A stretch of DNA of 64,000 nt from Selaginella moellendorffii (lineage: Eukaryota > Streptophyta > Lycopodiopsida > Selaginellales > Selaginellaceae): positions 3,001,028-3,065,027 of the forward strand of contig NW_003314267.1 in the NCBI RefSeq assembly GCF_000143415.4, written 5' to 3'. A program made the position numbers and the translations under genes. Shown one piece after another: positions 1 to 10,290 of this stretch; position 1 is the stretch's first letter; every line of letters starts with the position of its first letter. The notes under the pieces were generated by a model that did no database searches, was not told the DNA's origin, and saw nothing but the letters and a program-made list of their open reading frames with translations.

Positions 1-1
1 T

Positions 2-420
2 GCTTATGCACAAACAGGGGCTCTCTTAGAATCGAGGCGATTCTTTGATTCTATGCCAGAATTAGATGAAATATCGTGGAATTCAATGCTGGCAGCATTC
101 GTCTATGCGGGTAATGGTGGATGCGCTTTGGAATTTTTGCAGGAGATGGCTGTGAATGCCGTGAGTGCCAATGGGAAGACATTTGCGATGGTGCTGTGCG
201 TGTGCGATCACATTGGGCTGCTTAAAAGAGGGCGGAGGGAATTCAGCAGAATGCTTTTCGACTATGCAATTCATCCCAATATTGAGCATTTTGGATCTAT
301 GGCAGATATTTTAGGGAGGAGTGGTATGTTAAGTGATGCTAAAGAGCTTGTTTACACAATGCCTTATCAACCAGACATTGTTTCATGGGGGTCATTACTT
401 GGAACCTGTAAAATATTGTA
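2..420 (+). pseudogene. Truncated PPR (PLS-type) gene, 3' part
   Basis: The frame is open from the window edge and reads like the last repeats of a plant pentatricopeptide protein. Seen: SRRFFDSMPE followed by SWNSMLAAF (an S/P-type repeat start), then LGRSGMLSDAKELVYTMP, and finally SWGSLLGTCKI, which matches the usual 'W.SLLGACKIH' entry to the E motif. Such proteins bind organellar RNA for editing or splicing. A TAA falls exactly where the E/E+ or DYW region should follow, and several consensus positions are degraded (for example VLCVCDHIGLL where VL.ACSH.GLL is usual). It is therefore either a decayed copy or the very end of a truncated PPR. The upstream part lies outside the window. The AT-rich desert that follows fits a pseudogene. 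Confidence 0.75.
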
Positions 421-3400
421 AATGGTTCTATATTGAACAGTTTTGAAGATACTGATGATTATAGTTGGAAGGCACAAAATATTTCTTAACTCCTTTCTTG
501 AGAAAATTATTTCTATTTACATTCATTGGGGATGCTTATATAGTATAATTAGAGTGGGAATTTCCTAGCATTTTTTTCTTTTTGCTCTTTTTTAACTGAC
601 TTTGATGTAAACTTGTGAAAGTTGAAATTCCATAATCTAAAGGTCTGTAAATTACATATATATTTATGCATATCAAGGTAAATATGCTAATTATAGTAGT
701 GTTACACATGGATGGACATGTCAACTGAGACTGAATTTTGTCCATCAGCAGGGACTAATAAATAAAATTATTTATCTCTCTATATTTATTAATTCTATCT
801 ATAAGATTTATCCAAAGATTTTGTCTATATTTTAAAATCTCAATAGCTACCTGATGATGCTATGCTTCAATGGCAGCATTAGATATGTCTATCCAAAGCT
901 GAATATTCCTTGAGATCAATATCAAACTAATTGAACTGGTTCACTGTTAAAATATTATTGAGGGGAAAAAATAGATAAAATATTATCAAGCTGTTTAAGA
1001 GAGTTTTAAAAGGAGGAGTTGACTAGCTTTTTATATAAACTTATGTCATGCCAATTTTTTTTTTTAGTACTAAAAACAATTTACTGATCTGGTTAAAAAG
1101 GATTTTGATATTTGGTACTTACATATAGCTAAATTAATAAACATTCACAACAAAAACTAATTGATCATTTATAATTTTATACACAACCTTCTTTCCTTTT
1201 GTCACATTATTTAGTTTGTGCAATTGAATCACTACCCTTGACATGGTGAAGGTCTAGGAGACAATTGCTTTGGGCTTTCACCTTTGGACTCGAAATCAAA
1301 TTCAGACTTAAACTCGGTCTCAAACTTAGTCTTGGTTTTGGTCTCAAATTCGGTTTCAAACTCAAACTCGGTCTCGGACTCAGTCTTAATATTGGATGTG
1401 GTCTTAGTCTTGGACTCGGTTTCAATTTCAATTTTGGTCTCTTTCCCAGCTTTGACCTCAAACTCCATCTTAAGTCCATTTTAGATTCGACCTCGAACTC
1501 CATCTTGGAGTCCATCTTGGGTTAATCTCGAACTCTATCTCAGATTGCATCTTGAGTCTATCTTAGACTCTATCTCGAAATCCACCTTGGGTCGATCTCG
1601 AACTCTATCTCAGACTGCATCTTGAGTCCATTTTAGATTGCATTTCGGGTCAATCTTGAACTCCATATCAGATTATCTCAAGTCTATATTAAACTCCATC
1701 TCGGACTTTTTCTCGGACTCATTCTTGACATTTCCATATGTCACAACACTTGCCACGTGTTAGTCCTTGTGTCCCTTTTTAGAGACTCATTCACCAATTA
1801 CTTTATGCTTATCCTTCGAACATTTCATTTGGAGTTCCACTCCTATTCTCAACTTTCTAAGTTAGAGTTTTTGGTCCAAACATATTATGTTTATTGGATT
1901 TCACTACCATGTGGCACCCTTTTCTGCTCCACTTTGGGGATTAGGGATTTGTGTCTCACATAAAAATTACAACACTAAACACCATTAAATTTTGTTGACA
2001 ATATATATATAAACTTATACCTTTTTCTTTTTGACCAACCTCAAAACTAATCTAACACCAAGTCTAACACCAAGTTACTTAAAGAGAAATAACAAAGTTT
2101 CTTGGAAAAAAATTGATCATTATAACCTAAGCCTTCCAATAGTAACCTACACAAAATATTTAGTGCTTCAACACTATTCATCTCACGACTCACCATTTGT
2201 AAAACTATCATACCTATATGCATCAAGGTAGAGATTTTTGATTGTATGTTGTGAACATGAATAATGAGATCACAACTCGTTGCAAATCATCTCTCATGGA
2301 AAAAAAATTTATTTACATATTTGATCCTTTGTCTCTGATGAATTTTTTTTTTATCTTAACTTTCACTAAACCTCAAACTTGTATTCGCACTACCTTGAAA
2401 AAAAATGTATGAGAGAGCATGACAAACACTGGGAAATATACTAAGAATTGGAATTAAGCCTATTGCCAAAATAGTACACTTGCAAATGCAAAAAGAAAAA
2501 AAATTGATTTCTTTTGTTTATTTATATGGCTTAATGGAACCTTGTTCTAAGCCCATGGCTAGAGCACCCAAAGGCGGAAGGTGGGGAGAGTACCCATGAA
2601 GGTCACGTAAGGCTACGGTGTTTATCAATCCATGTATCGTTACATGAACTTTTCTGAAACTTTCCCATCTACCTTACATAGTGAATTAATAGACTAATCC
2701 CTATAGTCTTAATTGATCCACTTATAATCATGCTTAAAAATGATTTGTTAGTGCCGTACTAAATAGCTATGGACCAACCTATTTGCCACTCATAACAAAC
2801 CTAAGGGAGATTTACATTTACCTACAGTAACGTAGAATAACTTATAGTAAATATTAATATGATAAAATTAATATTACAAACTCAAAGTGTAAACTTGAGT
2901 TGTTAATGTGCCTTGTTTAAAAGGCCAAGCAAAAACTTATGCAAAAGATACATCTAAAATCTAACTTAATAAGCTCAAGCACAAGCTCATACAATATCGT
3001 ATAAATAGTAACCAAAATCCATACTCCCAAACTCTCAAGTGTTCAATTAGCAAATGAAGGAATTGAAGCACAGAAAGACTTTTAAGGGAACAAGAGTAGA
3101 AGCAATATAGGAACAATCCTATGACATTTAGCATCCTAATGCCAAGACTAATATACAAAATGGAGTTAAATGGAGTTTGCCACAATTTTAGCATATTAGT
3201 GGTATAAAATGAGGATACGGGCGCTTCACTAGCTAGCCTAGTATGGAGCTTGAACTAGACCTAAGTCAAACGCTTAACAAGAATAAACATATAAAAGGGA
3301 GTTAAATTGTACCTCATGTTGGTCAATTATGCCTAACCTACTCACTATCCCTATTATACATTTGAAATCCATTACACCCCCTACCCCTCCCCCTCTAGAG

Positions 3401-4017
3401 GAACTCATGCTTTGGGCTTTCACCCTAGCCCTAAGAGTTAATCTTTAGGACATCATGTCATCGTGTTTGGGACAATCTCTATTTCGTAAATATGCCTTAG
3501 TAACAAATCTAAATACTTTCCATAAATTGCTGATAAGACCAAATATCTATAATAATAAGGAATGATTGCCAAACTTTCTAGGCCGCCAGATCTAGCCAAT
3601 GGCAGCCATCTGATAGGGGGTAATTGTACAACAATTATTTCTTTAACCACGTTTTTAGCAAATAATCATGTTGATGTTTGCCAATGGGGGGGGAACCAAT
3701 TGCCTGCGGTGAGAGAAGAAGGCACTACAACACATGTCATATGCAAAATGTTGACTGGTATTGACACTCAACCTTTTATAATAAAGACCCTCTGAAATCG
3801 AGAGGGTAAGCTCTAAAGTTTAGTGGAGAGTGTCTACAATGACAACACGCATGACTATTGGTGCCTTTAAATTGTAATTCAAGTTTATAATTGAATCTCT
3901 TTCCTTCAATTTAGGGTTTTGTGAGCTATGGCATGTGCTCTTGCCAATCCCTGGCAATGGCACCTCACATTCATCCCAAATGTGCAAATTCCTATATAGT
4001 GCCCTTCTTTTCTTGTT
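421..4017. other. AT-rich intergenic block, no gene seen
   Basis: About 3.6 kb of AT-rich sequence with short random ORFs only. The one ordered structure is the repetitive tract at about 1,260-1,720 (listed separately). Nothing else could be tied to a gene family. A few GC-richer patches (2,560-2,630 and 3,560-3,720) do not read as recognisable protein in any frame. Confidence 0.6.
1260..1720. repeat. Degenerate minisatellite of CTC/GTC-rich units
   Basis: From about 1,265 to 1,480 the sequence is built from short variants of 'ctcggtctcaaactcagtctt', which gives artificial L/G/F- or S/N/V-rich ORFs on both strands. From 1,517 a longer unit appears: 'ttgggt..atctcgaactctat' starts at 1,517 and again at 1,587 (period 70 bp), and a diverged third copy begins near 1,645. 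No coding meaning is inferred. Confidence 0.7.
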
Positions 4018-4023
4018 GTGGCT

Positions 4024-4700
4024 GCTGGTCTATTGCCTGTTTTGAAAATTGAGATGAGCTGCAATGCAATTGGAGCCATTGTTGTAAGTGGATTTTCTTG
4101 TAGTGAGATTGCATTTTCTCAAACTTCTTATCAAGTCACTAGTGATGGAAAGATTTTGGGAGAATCACTGAGATCACAAGTACTTTTTTTTCTCTCTTCA
4201 TTTTTATTTTGTTTTGTTTTATTTCTTTGGATTCAAGGCAAAGTTGCTTCAACAGTATGGTGGTGTGATACCCCTAATAGCATGTCTAAACCACAAGCAA
4301 GCAATTGACAAAGTAAGTTATTCTCCTTTCAATGGAAGTTTTGAGAGTTCTTTTATGTTCTTTAGGTGGTGGCACAAGCTCTAGAGAATGCAAAAGTGAA
4401 GGAGTTAGAACTTGCAGTAGTAGCTGTGACAATTGGTTTTGGCTTGAGTTTATGCTTGGATGATAATGTTCTTTATGATGGGCTTATTGTCGTGTTCAGT
4501 GCCAAGAGGATTATGTTGCGCATCACATTGAAGAATTGCTTACATGTAGTTTCTCAGCCACTAGCACAAGAGGAGGGCATTCACATTTCATATGCTTCTC
4601 ATTATGGCAGATTTGCATAAGTTTTTTACTTTCTTTACCAAGCGATTTCATGGGTGTAAAGATTGGGACATTGGGTACTAATTGCTTGCTAGACTCTAAT
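4024..4700 (+). pseudogene. Decayed TsaD/Qri7/OSGEPL1-type (GCP1-like) pseudogene
   Basis: Several pieces match the organellar tRNA t6A threonylcarbamoyltransferase family in the correct order. They are LLPVLKIEMSCNAIGAIVV (family: VLGIETSCDDT.AAVV), VTSDGKILGESLRSQ, AKLLQQYGGVIPLIA (family: AELL..YGGV.P..A), VVAQALENAKVKELELAVVA, VTIGFGLSLCL (family: VAVTIGPGLSLCL) and, after a frame change, AHHIEELL near 4,520 (family: VHHMEAH). The pieces are separated by AT-rich introns with plausible gt...ag ends near 4,084, 4,180 and 4,315. Damage includes loss of the GPG proline, the frame shift near 4,500 and stops after 4,620. The metal ligand pair survives only as 'HHIEE'. The function known for the family is t6A tRNA modification in mitochondria or plastids; this copy cannot make it. 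Confidence 0.7.
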
Positions 4701-6271
4701 AGTAAGTTCTATCTCTTGCTAATTGTGCTGCCATGGTGATGGAAGTGTGGTATTAAAAGATTTTGGGTTATCTAAGTAGCAATACACAATGCTCTTGCTC
4801 ATATAACCAATGACAAGGTGTACATGAGGTGATCTTTGGTGGCATCACCAGATCAAAATCCAAAACTGGTAGAGCTTTGAATTCTATTTAATAGGTTGCC
4901 CCAAGAGAATGAATATTCATTTTTTTGTGAATAACTTTATTTTTAATGCTTTATAAATAGAATAATCAACTTACCTAAACTTATTTTGTTTTATAAATTA
5001 TGATAATCTTTGAATATTTTAGGTCAAAATAAATTTTATAATTTGATACAAAAATTAAAAAACTTTAATAATAAGAGTACATATTATATTTTTATATGTA
5101 GCCTTAGCTATTTATAATATAACTCATTATCAAAAAAACTAAGATAATGTATATAGTATTTGATATTTTAAAATCTTTTTCCTAACTGCAAATATAGTTT
5201 ATTAGTAGATAATACTATGGAATATAAGATTTGAATTTACAGTTTCTAATAATATATATATTTTCAAATAATTATTTTCTTGACTGGATCTGGATAGTAA
5301 TATATTAATGTTCCTAAAAACTTATTGTTTTATATTCTTAGTAAAATGCATAATTGAGTAATGTCTTGCAGTAGTTATTCTCTATTGTTTGATAAAATCT
5401 TAATATCAGTTTATCCCAAGTAAAATTATAATTACATATTACATATTATTAATAATAGAAATATCATTTTTACCTTTTCCTGGGTCAGGTAGTTTTCTAA
5501 ATATATTCATATTTCCAAATAATAGTTTGTATCTAATATTTTATTATTGAGTATTTATTCTTACTTATATCTAGAAATATATTTTGTTCTAAATATTTAT
5601 ATTATCAAGTTTACAAGAATTGATTTTTGTGTTCATCTAGCATTTTCTGGGCATAATTCCCTCAATCCTTCTTTCAAAGTGGAATATAGTATTTGTTGCT
5701 TTGATACTATTCTAATTTAGATTTTAATATATTAAAAAACCAAAAGAGCATTTTGCTAACTGTGCAGCATATGCTAGCAATATCTAACATATATATATAC
5801 ATACATCATATCACCTTTGGATGGATCAGCCTCAAAATAAATCCTTTCTATTAAGAAGTGTCCACAAAATTCCATCATGTGTCATGGCTGTTCACCCTTG
5901 CTTGGCTTGCCACTGAAACAAAAGAGCTAAGCCCCATCTTTCTCTGTGAATCTCTCCTAGGATTGTGAATTTGCCAAACGTTTTACCTGATGAGGTTGAG
6001 GTGGGAATGGTGGAGCGCCTCATGAAGCGAATGGAGTTTTATCAATTGTGGTTTCAATATCTGGATGATCTGGATCTGGGAGCTTTGTTACTGCCTCTGC
6101 TCGATCGCCAGCAACTGAGGCTCACGAAGAGCTGCTCGTGGCCGAAAACTAGCTTTCTAAAGCAGACCAAAATTACAATTCGTCCATACATTTCAAAATT
6201 GGCTTACACAGAACTCAGAAGAAAATATATTTTCAAAGCTAAGTATCGACAAAAATTATCCCACCGAAGTT
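4701..6271. other. AT-rich intergenic block
   Basis: Extremely AT-rich from about 4,920 to 5,860, with no coding signal. A GC-richer patch at 5,965-6,130 encodes a short frame (NLPNVLPDEVEVGMVERLM) that vaguely resembles an F-box start but runs into the 3' end of the antisense PHD gene. I do not call it a gene. Confidence 0.5.
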
Positions 6272-8586
6272 TTACTCTGGGCCTTCTAAAAGCTTTCTCA
6301 TCTCCATTATCTTGTGGATTGCATGAAGCTGCTGAGATCTCACCATGATTCCCTCCACAACATCACGCTGTGCCCTCCACTCCTCTATGACCATCGTCAG
6401 CTTACTCAGGTACTCGTTTAGATTCGTCACATCCGAGCGCCCGAGCGTGCAACAGATGGCATGCAGAATGGATATCTCCTGTTCCAGGTTCCATTGCAGC
6501 AGCTCCCGCGAGCCACTGGAGACCCCTTGAGAGCTTTCCAGCATCTTGAGCACGTCCACTCGCTTGGAAGCCTTTTCAGAGTCGAGCTTGGAGCAATGCG
6601 CTGCGCTGCTTCGTTCTTCACACTCTGCCTCGGCCGCCGCCAGTAGCTGCTTCCGATTCTCGACGTTTCTTACGCTGCTCAGCCACTCCGAATACTCTGC
6701 CTCAGCTTTCTTCTGGAGATCCATAGCTCTCGCTTCTTCCTCGATGAGCGTCCCCGCTTTGGACCCTTCAGCCAGTAGCTCCATTAATACGCCTTGGTCT
6801 ATCATCTTATCGTCATAATCTGGATGCAACGCACGACCAACCTGAGAAAAATCAGTTAAGCTATATGAGAGAAACTCACCATCTAAGCGCTGCCAATCGT
6901 TAAAAGAATCAACCACCTGTTCCAAAACTTTGTGAAAGTCGGGACATTCCTGGTGAGACGCGAGGTCCCTCACCAGCTCCTTCACCCTCAAGTGCGCGAG
7001 CTTGTACCAGCTCGAGCCCAGTTTCTCCATCACCTTCACTGCCGACGACAGTTGCAACTCCAACACCTTCCTGTCCGTCGTCGCCACCGCTTCTTTTATC
7101 ATCGTCTTCCAGAATACCACCAGATCACTGTTCTTCAGGCAAGTGACGCACGAGGAGCGCCGATCAGACTCCTTGATGGCTTGCAGCGCACAGTCCAAGT
7201 GCGCGAGGTGGTGACAAGCGTCGCATCTCAAGTAGTTCCAACTCTTTCTCGCCTCGACTTCGCCGTAGCAGATGTTGCAAGTGCATCCCGGACAGAAGTC
7301 CCGACCCGAGCAGCAAGCCTCGATCTTACAGCTCCCACAGTCGAGCAGGACGATCTCGGCCGTCTTCTTGTCCATGGGAAAGCTCTCGAGCGTAACGTTG
7401 TCTTGTTCCTCGGCGATGCACTGGAGTACCAGCTTGTGAGCCGCTTCGAGAAAGCACGACGGACGCTGGCGTCTGCACGACCAGCTGCTACACATCTTGA
7501 CGAGCTCGTTCACTCCAAAGCTTGATGGAGCCACTTCACCCCGCAGGACATGGAAAAACATGCGCAGCGCTTCCCTGGAATGCTTGCGAAACGTGTTCCC
7601 GTCACGGGCCTTTGCAGCGATGGCCTCCTGGAGTTGTTTGATCTCGTTGGCGCTCTTGTCATCCAAACGCGATTCTTCTTCCAGCAGCTTGCTCATCACG
7701 TAGGACTCTTGAACGAGGGCGTGACTCCTTGTGGAGGCCAGTATGGTTGCCAAGCTCACACTGTCCGGGATGATCATGTCGCTTACAAGCGGTGGAGATC
7801 TCAAGTTTTCTTCTTGAGTAGTCTCGTTGTCTGGAGGGGGAGTTTCATCTCGAGTTCCATCGCCAAAGGCCGAAGGCCCAGGTGTCTTGTTGTCTGGCGG
7901 GGGAGTTTTATCTCGAGTCCCATCGCCAAAGGCTCCAGGAGATACTTCGTCCTAGAGAGAGCAACGTGAAAGACAAGAAAAAGCGCAAACTTTCAAACCT
8001 CGTTGATAACCATCGTAGCTTCGTAGCCTTCGTCGAGTATCTAGATGAAGAACAGCACCGATAGAAAGAACAAAGAAGATCTCTTCCAGAGGCGAACCTT
8101 TTCAACGCTTATTAGCTCTTGTCTCTTCGGGACACTAGTCGGGGACTCCATTTCTAGGCCTCTGGACGATCGTGTTCGTTTTCTCGTCGATCGAGCATTG
8201 ACCTTGTGCCGCTTACGCTGCGGAGTGGCGGTACTCGAAGTAGGAGTAGCTGCGATCTTATCCGGCGCGGGAGCTCCACCCGGCTCGCTCTGCAAACCTA
8301 CAAGAGAGCTAGAGCAAACAAGAAAAGAAGAGAAAGAGAACATGCTACCGCTCCGTTCGAAATTCCAGCGGAACTGCGATGGCGATGGCGTGCCCGGCGT
8401 GGATTCCAGATATGCCCGGAGCTGGACCCGCGATCGAAAGCACTGGCCATCCGGAGAGTAGAAATAAGTGTCGGTCACGCGATTCCCCACTCGCCATCGC
8501 CATTCCGGCGGTGCGATCGGCGGCCCCGTCCCGCTCTTCCCAGCGAGCGGATGGCTGCGAGCTCGCCGGCCGGAGGAGCCTGCCAT
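6272..8586 (-). CDS. MBD-domain plus OBERON-type PHD protein
   Basis: Reconstructed as four exons, 719 residues, with introns at 8,298-8,348 (51 nt), 8,041-8,097 (57 nt) and 7,952-7,998 (47 nt). All have GT-AG ends and the frame is kept throughout. Residues about 24-75 resemble a methyl-CpG-binding/TAM domain (PPEWRWRV...TYFYSPDGQCFRS...LRAYLE). A basic linker (QRKRHK, TRKRTRSSR) and a short duplicated TRDxTPPPDN motif follow. The centre holds a Cys/His-rich finger, with CGSCKIEACC, FCPGCTCNICYG, LRCDACHHLAHLDCAL and CVTC in the spacing of OBERON/TITANIA PHD fingers, and then helical, coiled-coil-like sequence to the C-terminus. Known OBERON proteins act in chromatin control of meristem and root development; the MBD pairing suggests a nuclear chromatin reader. 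It shares a 165-bp divergent promoter with the C2 gene. The weakest point is the MBD call, which rests on pattern only. Confidence 0.75.
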
Positions 8587-8751
8587 GGCGAACGAGGAAC
8601 CCTAGCGGGAATTGCCACGTGGAGGGCACTTGGCTCGGTTTACTGCCAACTAGGCGCCACGTAGCGCGGAGAGGTTTGCAGTTTTTGGGCGCGGCCAGTA
8701 GGGAAAGAGAGCATCCATCGCGATGGGCTAGGCGCAGGGTGTAGCAGCGCG
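8587..8751. promoter_or_regulatory. Divergent promoter with G-box (MBD-PHD / C2 gene)
   Basis: The 165 bp between the two start codons holds a palindromic G-box CCACGTGG at 8,615-8,622, the type bound by plant bZIP and bHLH factors, and a telo-box-like AACCCTAG at about 8,598-8,605. Both could serve either gene. No clear TATA box is seen. Confidence 0.5.
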
Positions 8752-9873
8752 ATGAATCCTTCCAATGCGGGGCGAGAGGAGGAGCGGGATCGCGAGCGCG
8801 GTGGCGGCGCCGATCGCCACCACAACAGCTTGGAGGTGACCATCATCTCGGCGCAGGGATTGCGCGACACTTGCATCTTCGGGCGGATGAGCCCCTACGC
8901 GCTGGCCTGGATCGATCCGGAGGTGAAGTACTGCACCCATGTCGCGCACAACGCCGGCTCCAATCCAGCTTGGGATCACAAGATGTACATCCCCCGCCCG
9001 GGCTCGCTGCGCGGGGTGGAGCTGTGTGTCCAGATCTTCAGCCGGGGCAGCGGCACCAACGATCCCATCGTGGGCAGCACCAAGATCCCGCTGGGCGACG
9101 TGATCGATGGCGGGCTCCAGTACATGGCGTGCCAGTTGCAGCGGCCGTCGGGGAGGATCCACGGCCTCCTCAACATCTCCGTCCAGACGTGCCACTCGGA
9201 CCGCGAGGCGCTCGAGAGCTCCACGCTCAAGCGCAGCCTCGAGGTGTCCGGATCTTTCAAGGCGCCCAGGAGCTCCTCCTCGTCGGACGAGGATCGCGAT
9301 CAGCTGGACACCACGCCTGAGGATCACCCCGAGGAGAGGGAGAGAGCCCAGCTCCACGATCATCTGGCGAGATTGCGGGTGGATCCGGGCACCACTGCGG
9401 TGGCAGCATCCACTTCGTCCTGCGCCCCGACTCCGGCGGCGCCCGCGCGGTCCCGGAGAGCGTCGGCGATCCTCACAGCACCCGACATTCTTGATCTGGG
9501 CGAGATCGAGGACCCCAGGGATCGGCCGTTGGGCGAGAGGGACCGAGAGCGCGAGCGGGAGCGCGAGCGCGAGAGAGACCGAGACCGCGAGCGGGAGAGA
9601 GAGCTGCGGGAGAGGGAGCGGGATCGAGACAGGGAGCGGGAGAGGGAGAGGGATCGCGAGCGCGAGCGCTTGAGATCCGGGCAGTATGGCGTCTTTGCCG
9701 GTGGCGGAGGCGATCAGCCCGGCGGGGGCGGCCACCAAGGCGGCGGTGGCAGCGGCGGCGGCGATGCCACTGGCGTGGATCTTGGGGGTGGCGGTGTAGA
9801 AGGCGGCACCATTGGAACGTACTATCTAGGATCTCAAGCGACCTCGGCTATGGATCATCTGGCTGGCCACTAA
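8752..9873 (+). CDS. C2-domain protein with Arg/Glu/Asp-repeat and Gly-rich tail
   Basis: Single exon, 373 residues. Residues about 25-150 form a C2 domain of the plant SRC2-like kind: LEVTIISAQGLRD, SPYALAWIDP, NAGSNPAWDHKMYI, and a GSTKIPLGDVI strand. A low-complexity linker follows, then about 60 residues of alternating RE/RD dipeptides (about 263-322, from near-tandem cgagag repeats) and a Gly/His-rich tail. Family knowledge: SRC2-like C2 proteins are membrane-associated and often stress- or defence-linked. The charged RE/RD block looks like those of splicing-related proteins, but here it sits on a C2 protein, so no function is inferred from it. The start at 8,752 is the first ATG before the C2 domain. 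A 336-residue antisense ORF over the repeat is an artefact. Confidence 0.85.
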   Translation: MNPSNAGREEERDRERGGGADRHHNSLEVTIISAQGLRDTCIFGRMSPYALAWIDPEVKYCTHVAHNAGSNPAWDHKMYIPRPGSLRGVELCVQIFSRGSGTNDPIVGSTKIPLGDVIDGGLQYMACQLQRPSGRIHGLLNISVQTCHSDREALESSTLKRSLEVSGSFKAPRSSSSSDEDRDQLDTTPEDHPEERERAQLHDHLARLRVDPGTTAVAASTSSCAPTPAAPARSRRASAILTAPDILDLGEIEDPRDRPLGERDRERERERERERDRDRERERELRERERDRDRERERERDRERERLRSGQYGVFAGGGGDQPGGGGHQGGGGSGGGDATGVDLGGGGVEGGTIGTYYLGSQATSAMDHLAGH

Positions 9874-10290
9874 GTGGGTTGACGAACTACTATTCTTCCC
9901 AAGATCTTGGAGGATCTGACGCATTCTTCCTTGTGTGCCAGGTCCTTGCGAGAGATATTTGTAACGTCGCCATCGCGTGCTTGCTCGCTTTTATCTTCAA
10001 AGGAGAAGCGAGAAGAGTAACACCGCCCCATAGAGAAATTATTTCATTCATCAATCTTCACGGGTTTCGAGCAAAATATTGTTTTACCTAGGGTCCGCTC
10101 GATCGATGGCGGTGCGTCGCCGGCGCTAGGCGCGAGGCGCGCGGGGGGCGGGGCGGCGGCGCGGTAAGAAAGATTGCGTGACGGCTTTGGATTAGAATTC
10201 TCATCTGGGAAAGAAGACAGAAATTCTCCGATTTCTTCCTCCGCCCCGGTTCCTCGATTTCCTGCTGTTCTTGATCGATCCGGAGCGCCA
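9874..10290 (+). other. Intergenic / 5' leader
   Basis: 417 bp between the C2 gene and the PP2-A10-like gene. A GC-rich tract (about 10,120-10,165, gcgcggggggcggggcggcg) precedes the downstream gene and is probably promoter or leader. An in-frame TTG at 10,174 extends the next ORF but lacks conserved sequence, so ATG 10,291 is preferred. Confidence 0.5.

Noticed and set aside
5965-6348. 127-residue plus-strand ORF with F-box-like start
   Set aside because: Similarity is too weak, its end overlaps the conserved C-terminus of the PHD gene on the other strand, and upstream DNA is AT-rich.
6932-7525. 197-residue plus-strand ORF
   Set aside because: Antisense of the PHD finger region; composition is Arg/Val/Leu-rich without motifs.
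8728-9738. 336-residue minus-strand ORF
   Set aside because: It is the antisense of the C2 gene; its Leu/Ala/Pro periodicity mirrors the RE/RD repeat and it has no conserved motif.
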